Shown here in pieces: positions 40,276 to 45,746 of a stretch of 45,746 bases of DNA. Position 1 is the stretch's first letter. Each line of letters begins with the position of its first letter. The translations under genes were made by a program, and so were the position numbers. The notes beneath the pieces were generated by a model that ran no database searches, had not been told where the DNA came from, and saw only the letters and a program-made list of their open reading frames with translations. Source of the DNA: Actinomycetota bacterium (GTDB taxonomy: Bacteria > Actinomycetota > Thermoleophilia > RBG-16-64-13); assembly GCA_016278725.1 (NCBI GenBank), contig JADQBG010000014.1, positions 1-45,746 of the forward strand, in the 5' to 3' direction.

Positions 40276-42024
40276 CGCCTCCTTACCAGGCGGAGGCCGT
40301 CCGTCGATCCCAGGATGAAGTCGGCGAGGCTGCCGGCGTGATGCGCAGAAGCGTGCTGGCCGGCCGGCTGGATGCGATCTCCCGGGAGATGGGTTTGGTG
40401 CTCGAGCGATCCGCTCGGTCTCCCATCTTTGCGGAGGCCTGCGATTTCTCCTGCGGTGTGTGTGACGCGCACGGCGAACTCGTCTCTCAGCTCAGCGGCA
40501 TCCCCATCCTTGCGGCGGCGGGCTCGGCCAGCGTGAAGGCGGTGATCGGGAGATATGGCGGGGGCATCGAGGAGGGGGATGCCTTCATTGTCAACGACCC
40601 CTACGCCGGCGGGAACCACCTGCCGGACATCGGGATCGTGACGCCGGTGTTCGCGCAGGGCGAACTGCTTTTCTTCTGTGTGAGCCGCGCGCACCACGGC
40701 GATGTGGGCGGCTCTTCCCCCGGCAGCTACAACCCCCGGGCAACGGAGGTGTTCCAAGAGGGTGTGCGCATCCCGCCCACCCGAATCGCTCGAGCGGGGG
40801 AGGCGTTGGACGACGTTCTCGAGCTAATCGCCTACAACACGCGCAACCCCGCGATGCTGCGCAGCGATCTGCTCGCCCAAATGGGGGCGAACCGGGTGGG
40901 GGCCCGCCGGCTGCTGGGGCTTGTCGAGAGAGAGTCCGCCTCGATCGTCCGAGAAGCCGTGGCCGACCTGCTGGACCGGGCCGAAGCGCTGACCCGGCGG
41001 CGCATCGCCGCCATTCCCGACGGGGTTTACCGCGCGACCGAAGAGGTTGACGACGATGGCTTTCAAGCGGAGCGCATCCGGATCAGGGCCACGGTAGAGG
41101 TGCGGGGCGACCAGTTGCTGGTGGATTTCGAGGGCACCGATGCTCAGGTGCGAGGCTTTCTCAACTGCGCCTTGGCCACCACGCGGACGGCGGCGGCCAT
41201 CGCTGTCCTTTGGGTTCTGGGAGCGGACATTCCCCGGAACGGGGGGGGCGTTTAGGGCGGTAGAGGTCAACGCTCCCCTCGGCACTTTGGTAAATCCCCG
41301 GCCCCCCGCCCCGGTTACGCTCAGCACGCTTACCCCCGCGGGCGAGATCATCGCCGCGGTTTTCAAGGCTTTGTCCGCCACTGCGCCGGCCGCCCTTCCC
41401 GCCGGCTTCAGCCGTTTCTGCGGCCCCTCCTTCTTTGGCGTGGACCCGCGAAACCAAGAGTTCTACGTGGGCTTCGCCTTCTGCGCCCTCGGCGGCGGTG
41501 GGGCGATGAAGGGAATAGACGGAGCCCCCTACATGTCTCCCATCTCGAATCACGGCGGGGTGCGCACGCCCAACATAGAGGCCAACGAAGTGCAGTACCC
41601 CCACCTCACCTTGCGGCACGAGATGGAGCCCGACACCGCCGGTCCCGGGCGCTGGCGAGGTGGCCCCGGGGTGCGCTACGAGTTCCGGGTCTACGACCCT
41701 GAGCCCGGGATCGTCATGTTCGGAGACGGGATGAAGGTGGCACCCTACGGCGTTGGGGCCGGGCATGAGGGCAGCCTCAACCAGGCCTATCTCACAACGG
41801 CAGAAGGCGAAGTATTGGCGCTAAGGAGCAAAGCTGCGGCGCGAGCACTGACCCCCGGCGACCGCGTCACCCTTGTCTCTTCCGGGGGCGGAGGCTTCGG
41901 CCCGCCGGTTGAGCGAAGCCGGGAGCGGGTCAGGTGCGACGTGCGGGACGGCCTGGTTTCACTCGAGGCGGCGGCGTCGCTTTACGGATTCCGCTCCGAT
42001 GATTTGCCGGCGGAGCCCGAATGA
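40272..42024 (+). pseudogene. hyuB: HyuB: hydantoinase/oxoprolinase B subunit, frameshifted
   Basis: The gene starts at ATG 40272 and reads well to about 41248 (DAISREMGLVLERSARSPIF, VNDPYAGGNHLPDIGIVTPV, SRAHHGDVGGSSPGSYNP, VDFEGTDAQVRGFLNCAL), then stops at TAG 41253-41255. The next reading frame continues the family without a gap (AFRAVEVNAPLGTLVNPRPP, GGVRTPNIEANEVQYPHL, GPGRWRGGPGVRYEF) to the stop at 42024. The switch lies in a run of eight G at 41241-41248; seven G would restore one protein of 583 residues. Either a real mutation or phase-variable tract, a programmed shift, or a sequencing error. Everything else is intact. Confidence 0.85.
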
Positions 42025-43487
42025 GTACCCTACTCGAGGTTAGCCTGGAGAGCGTGACCTACGAAGGGTGCTCGCTGCCGGCTTTGAGCGATGTGGAGTT
42101 CTCCGTCGAGCAGGGCGAGTTCGTTGTCGTCGCCGGACCGGTGGGCGCGGGCAAGTCGACCCTCTGCCACTGTCTGGCGGGAGCGATCCCCAGTTACTAC
42201 GCGGCTGCCATCGAGGGGAAGATTCGCGTGGCCGGCAGGGATCTGGGCGGCGCTACTCCTGCCGAACTCGCGGGGACCATCGGTTACCTGGCGCAGGAAT
42301 CCCAAACCCAGATCGTGGAAGGCAGCGTCGCTGAGGACGTGGCGTTCGGTCCCTGCAATCTGGGTCTGCCCGGGGAGGAGGTCCGTCGGCGGGTCGATTC
42401 CTGTCTCGAATGGGTGGGGCTGACCGGCTTTGACAGGCGCGATCCTCGGACCCTATCGGGAGGGGAAGCGCAGCGGTCGGTCCTAGCCGGGGTGATCGCC
42501 CTGCACCCGCGCCTGCTGATCCTCGATGAACCGCTGGCCGAGCTGGATTCGTCCGGTCGACGGTTGGTGATGCAGGGCCTGCGGGAGCTCTCTCGTCGCG
42601 GGACCTCGGTGCTGCTCGCCACCACACGTCCCGATCAGGTACGGCTCTTTGCCGACCGGATTGTGTCCTTGGCCCCGGCTTGGGAGCAACCAAACGCGAA
42701 CCGCTCCGGCGGGGGAAGTGTGGGGCAGGCGACGGCGGGGGCGGGCACGCAGACCGAGTTCGCTGGGTTGGCGCCTCGTCCAGCGGCCGCTGTACCCGGC
42801 GAGTCCGGCGTGCGCTTCGACCGCTGCACTCACATCTATCCGGGCGGCCGGACCGGCTGCACCGACGTCGATCTACTTGTCGAGGCCGGCGGCACGGTCG
42901 GTTTGCTGGGCGCCAACGGCTCCGGTAAGACCACTCTCGGCAAGCACGTGAACGGGCTCCTGCGGGCCACCGCGGGAAAAGTGCTGGTCGACGGCATGGA
43001 CCCGGGGGGCAGAGCGCGCGGCTTGGTTCGCGCGCGCACCGGCTTTGTTTTCCAGAATCCGGATTATCAGTTGTTCGGGGACAGCGTGGAAGAAGAACTG
43101 GCCTTTGGTTTGCGCGTTCGTGGCATGGCTCGGGAGCAGGTCGAGCATCGCGTGGACGAGGCCTTGTCCCGCTTTGGTCTCGAGGCATGGCGTGGCACCC
43201 ATCCCCACCGCCTGAGCCGGGGCCAGCGACAATTGCTGGCGGTGGCGGGTGTACTGGCGGCGCGCCCATCGGTGTTGGCGGCTGACGAGCCCACCTCGGG
43301 GCTGGACGCCGAAACGGCGCTCCGCGTGTTCAGAGAGCTCAGTAGGGTGGCCGCCCGCGGAGGCGCCGTGCTGTTGATGACCCACGACGCCGAACTTGCC
43401 TCCACCGTGGTTGATCGGTTCGCTGTGATGGAAGAAGGCCTCCTTCACCCGATTGGTCTGCCGAGCCGGCAGCAGGTGGCGGGATGA
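42021..43487 (+). CDS. ECF transporter ATPase, EcfA-EcfA' fusion
   Basis: 488 residues with two complete ABC domains in one chain. First: GPVGAGKSTLCHCLAG, the Q-loop in GYLAQESQTQIVEGSVAEDVAFGP, LSGGEAQRSVLAGVIAL and LLILDEPLAELD. Second, from about residue 260: GANGSGKTTLGKHVNGLL, FVFQNPDYQLFGDSVEEELAFG, LSRGQRQLLAVAGVL, ADEPTSGLD and the switch MTHDAE. The FQNPD..LF..SVEEE..FG motif is diagnostic of ECF ATPases. In many relatives the two are separate proteins. Start overlaps the hyuB stop (ATGA). Confidence 0.93.
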   Translation: MSTLLEVSLESVTYEGCSLPALSDVEFSVEQGEFVVVAGPVGAGKSTLCHCLAGAIPSYYAAAIEGKIRVAGRDLGGATPAELAGTIGYLAQESQTQIVEGSVAEDVAFGPCNLGLPGEEVRRRVDSCLEWVGLTGFDRRDPRTLSGGEAQRSVLAGVIALHPRLLILDEPLAELDSSGRRLVMQGLRELSRRGTSVLLATTRPDQVRLFADRIVSLAPAWEQPNANRSGGGSVGQATAGAGTQTEFAGLAPRPAAAVPGESGVRFDRCTHIYPGGRTGCTDVDLLVEAGGTVGLLGANGSGKTTLGKHVNGLLRATAGKVLVDGMDPGGRARGLVRARTGFVFQNPDYQLFGDSVEEELAFGLRVRGMAREQVEHRVDEALSRFGLEAWRGTHPHRLSRGQRQLLAVAGVLAARPSVLAADEPTSGLDAETALRVFRELSRVAARGGAVLLMTHDAELASTVVDRFAVMEEGLLHPIGLPSRQQVAG

Positions 43488-44230
43488 GCGCTCAGGCAGA
43501 TTCCCGCCAACGGAGAGTGGACCCGCGCCTGGGCGCCACTTGGCTTCTGCTGGTTGCCGTCTGCGCTCTGACCGTGGAATCCGGCTTCCTGGTGGCGGGC
43601 GGTCTTGTGCTCCTGGCAGCGCTCTCGTCGGTCTTGGGGTTGAACCTCCGGCTCGTGGGCAACGGCCTATTGGCTACGGCTATGGTCGGTCTGCAGATCT
43701 TCGTCATGCGGGCGGTTTTTGGAGAGGACGGTGTTCTGGCGGCCGGGCCGGGGACGGCATTGGAGGTGGGGGTGTTGGCTCCAATTTTGAGCGGCTCCGC
43801 GGAGACGGCGGGCCGTCTGGGAGCGTTTCTCATGGCCGCCATGCAGTTCCACCAATTCACGCGTCCCTCCGACCTCACGCAGCTCTTGACCCGCTTTGGC
43901 ATCCCCCATCGCTGGGCGGCGCTCCCCGCCATCGCCCTCCGCTTCCTGCCGCTGATGCAGACGGAATTGACCGCAGTCTGGCAGAGCCAGGCATCGCGAG
44001 GACTGCCCACCGAGCGCACACGCGACAAGCTGAAGGCGCTCCTCCCCGTCGGGCTGCCCTTCGTGTACCGTTCGATGCGGCGTGCCAACGAACTCGCGCT
44101 TGCCATGGAGCTTCGCGGTTTTGGCGTCTTGTCCCGCCCCACTTTTCTGTCGCAGCTACGGATGCAACCCGCGGAGCGGGCGGCTTCCAGCGGTCTGTTG
44201 GCGGCAACACTTGCTGTGCTGCTGTTCTGA
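43484..44230 (+). CDS. ecfT: ECF transporter T component (EcfT)
   Basis: 248-residue scaffold membrane protein that links the S component to the ATPases. Several hydrophobic helices come first (LGATWLLLVAVCALTVESGF, VLLAALSSVLGLNL), then the long coupling helices with the two ARG-like motifs: WQSQASRGLP and ELALAMELRGFG, the sites that contact the ATPases. ATG overlaps the ATPase stop by four bases. It completes the importer. The protein ends with a further hydrophobic helix (SGLLAATLAVLLF). Confidence 0.9.
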   Translation: MSAQADSRQRRVDPRLGATWLLLVAVCALTVESGFLVAGGLVLLAALSSVLGLNLRLVGNGLLATAMVGLQIFVMRAVFGEDGVLAAGPGTALEVGVLAPILSGSAETAGRLGAFLMAAMQFHQFTRPSDLTQLLTRFGIPHRWAALPAIALRFLPLMQTELTAVWQSQASRGLPTERTRDKLKALLPVGLPFVYRSMRRANELALAMELRGFGVLSRPTFLSQLRMQPAERAASSGLLAATLAVLLF

Positions 44231-44304
44231 GTCCCCCTCGGGGCCTAACCGCCCGCGGTCGGGGTATGCTAAACAGGCCTCGCCCCCGCCAAAGGAGACC
44301 GAGT

Positions 44305-44937
44305 ATGTCCGCGCCGCGACCGGACGAACTCCCGCTTTTCCCGCTCGGCCTGGTCCTGCTTCCCGGGGAGCTTCTTCCTCTGCACATCTTCGAGGAACGC
44401 TACAAGCGGCTGATTCGGCACTGCCGCGATACGGGAGAGTCCTTCGGAATCGTGTGGCGCCAACAAGATGAGTTGGCGGAATTCGCCTGCACGGCCAGGC
44501 TGCGGACGGTGCTCCGCGAATACGAGGACGGACGGCTGGACGTGGTCGTCCGTGGGGAAGAACGCGTCCGCATCCTCGCGGCGATCGTCCCCGAGGATAT
44601 CGAGTTCGAGTCCCTCCGCGCCGAGGTCGAGATCCTGCTGGAGGAAGGCCCCGAGCCCGCCGAGGAACTGAAGGCGGAAGTCGAGACGCTATTCCGGGAG
44701 ATCGTTAGGTTGGGCGAGGCGGCCGGAGAGCCGGAGCTGTCCGAGGAATACCCTCTCTCCTACGCAATTGCCCACCAGTTGGAGATGGAGCCGGCGCTCA
44801 AGCTGCGTTTGCTCTCCCTTGGCGGAGAGGCCGAGCGGCTGGACCTTCTCGTCGACGTGCTTCGCACGGTCATGGAAAGGCTCGAGCTTCTCAAGGAGCG
44901 TGAAGATGCGATCCGGGGAAACGGCCACGCGCGCTGA
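44305..44937 (+). CDS. stand-alone LON substrate-binding domain protein
   Basis: 210 residues from ATG 44305 with AAAGGAG upstream. The start LPLFPLGLVLLPGELLPLHIFEERYKRLIR is the N-terminal domain of Lon proteases (PF02190). No AAA+ or protease domain follows; the second half is helical and charged (EEGPEPAEELKAEVETL, RLDLLVDVLRTVMERLELL), as in the family of single-domain LON proteins. Function unknown, perhaps a protease adaptor. Cytoplasmic. It is not coupled to the ECF operon: 74 bases separate it from ecfT. Confidence 0.9.
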   Translation: MSAPRPDELPLFPLGLVLLPGELLPLHIFEERYKRLIRHCRDTGESFGIVWRQQDELAEFACTARLRTVLREYEDGRLDVVVRGEERVRILAAIVPEDIEFESLRAEVEILLEEGPEPAEELKAEVETLFREIVRLGEAAGEPELSEEYPLSYAIAHQLEMEPALKLRLLSLGGEAERLDLLVDVLRTVMERLELLKEREDAIRGNGHAR

Positions 44938-45017
44938 GTCAAGCGCCTGAGTGGGCCCTCCAAGAGTCACCCCACCGCACAAGCGAGCGCGGCGGGGAGG
45001 GGGCCGGCGGCCGGCGG

Positions 45018-45206
45018 CTACTTTTTGCGGCGGTACCCCGTCTGTATCAGGTAGATTCCGAGAAAGGCCACGACCACCCCACCCACCAGGGAAAGCGAGT
45101 CCTCGCGAAACAGACCCAGGTAGAGTCCGACCACGAGCAGCAGCATTCCCCCGAGGATCAGGGAAAAAGGGGACGTCAGCGGACTGCCCGGTCGGTTCTG
45201 CGGCAA
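45018..45206 (-). CDS. small two-helix membrane protein
   Basis: 62 residues from the TTG at 45206, which has AAAGGAG six bases upstream. Two hydrophobic segments (SLILGGMLLLVVGLYLGLF and LVGGVVVAFLGIYLI) joined by a short EDS turn, with a basic C-terminal end (GYRRKK). No family recognised. The good ribosome site and clear helices support a real gene. The 237-base gap from here to the RRM gene shows no further gene. Confidence 0.6.
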   Translation of the reverse strand: MPQNRPGSPLTSPFSLILGGMLLLVVGLYLGLFREDSLSLVGGVVVAFLGIYLIQTGYRRKK

Positions 45207-45443
45207 GGGGAGCTCCTTTCGGGGGCTTTGACTGAGCTATTCTAACCGGGGAGGAAGGGGCGAGTACAGTCCGCCGCTTCTCATGCGGTTCTCACGTGCG
45301 GCGCGCATTGAATCGGCAGATTCTTGGTATTCTTACGTTGTTATTGCACAGCGGCTCAGGCGGCCTTCACCGAGCCTCTCGAGGTCCATATCGCGTACGG
45401 TCCGGCTTCCGCTGTCCAAACCAGTGCCTATTGGAGGGCAACG

Positions 45444-45746
45444 ATGGCATCGAAACTGTACGTGGGAAACCTCTCCTACGACACAACCGACGAGTCCCTG
45501 GAGCGCGCTTTCGCCCAGCATGGCGAAGTTGTCTCCGCCCGGGTGGTCACCGACCGGGATACCGGTCGCTCGCGAGGCTTCGGCTTTGTTGAGATGAACA
45601 CCGACGAGGAAGCCAAAGCGGCCAAGGACGGTCTCGACGGCCAAGAGGTCGACGGTCGGCAGATTCGGGTCGATGAGGCCCGTGAGTCTGGCGGCGGCGG
45701 TGGCGGCGGCGGCCGTCGCGGCGGCGGCGGCGGTTATGGCGGCGGC
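45444..45746 (+). CDS. RRM RNA-binding protein, glycine-rich (partial)
   Basis: One RNA-recognition motif of about 80 residues with RNP2 (LYVGNLSY) and RNP1 (SRGFGFVEM) intact, including the aromatic residues that stack on RNA. A tail of Gly with Arg follows and continues past the window end. The start ATG has TTGGAGGG nine bases upstream. Bacterial proteins of this kind (Rbp type) are often cold-induced RNA chaperones. At least 101 residues; the C-terminal end is not seen. Confidence 0.93.
   Translation, partial: MASKLYVGNLSYDTTDESLERAFAQHGEVVSARVVTDRDTGRSRGFGFVEMNTDEEAKAAKDGLDGQEVDGRQIRVDEARESGGGGGGGGRRGGGGGYGGG

Noticed and set aside
41249-41255. Recoding of the hyuB stop as selenocysteine, since tRNA-Sec is present
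   Set aside because: The stop is TAG, not TGA, and the frame after it does not match the family. A one-base shift in the G8 run explains the break.
1-45746. CRISPR array, insertion sequence or prophage genes
   Set aside because: No regularly spaced direct repeats, transposase, integrase or phage structural motifs were seen in any frame.

Overview
The window is about 45.7 kb of high-GC bacterial DNA. The content points to a monoderm, probably actinobacterial or a deep-branching relative. The signs are tetritol-catabolism genes like those known from mycobacteria, GTG/TTG starts, a GerMN protein, an S-layer-anchored multiheme cytochrome, a selenocysteine tRNA and a cobalamin riboswitch. The SLH cytochrome and tRNA-Sec suggest an anaerobic or facultative lifestyle. 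Taxonomy is inference only.

Layout. 140-1878: a two-gene ABC-2 type transporter (minus strand). 2172-2268: tRNA-Sec (selC). 2401-4714: an apparent insertion of lower GC that carries a Fic protein bracketed by matching operator-like repeats and abuts the surviving C-terminal half of a DUF4385 gene; then an unnamed conserved protein. 4850-6991: a large secreted zinc metallopeptidase. 7104-7745: a CDP-alcohol phosphatidyltransferase.

7923-22205 is a divergent cluster that reads as a four-carbon polyol (erythritol/threitol) pathway. Minus arm: polyol dehydrogenase, transketolase, a C-terminal transaldolase relic, ribokinase-like kinase. Plus arm: triose-phosphate-isomerase-like enzyme, DUF2291 protein, sugar ABC importer, DeoR regulator, dihydroxyacetone-kinase-like kinase, RpiB-like isomerase. 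The proposed flow is polyol to erythrulose to erythrulose phosphate to erythrose 4-phosphate, which transketolase passes into central metabolism. The most unusual gene is the importer ATPase, 845 residues long: an RbsA-type double ATPase joined in frame to a complete cytoplasmic copy of the substrate-binding protein, about 80% identical to the lipoprotein encoded two genes downstream.

22295-29705: two VOC proteins flank a nine-heme cytochrome with three SLH domains (preceded by a long structured leader) and a LolD/MacB-like ABC pair. 29723-35537: small envelope proteins and lipoproteins, a GerMN protein with WPAPGD repeats and an attenuator-like leader, MscL with a zinc-ribbon-like tail, and an intact YpfJ-type metalloprotease plus a degenerate fragment of a paralogue.

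35712-44230: a cobalamin riboswitch with an intrinsic terminator heads a tightly coupled operon: ECF S component, UbiD-family decarboxylase, HyuA, HyuB (broken by a G8 tract), fused EcfA-EcfA' ATPase and EcfT. A B12-controlled vitamin-type importer whose operon carries a decarboxylase and hydantoinase/oxoprolinase subunits is the second candidate for an undescribed system. The window ends with a stand-alone LON-domain protein, a small membrane protein and the start of a glycine-rich RRM RNA-binding protein.
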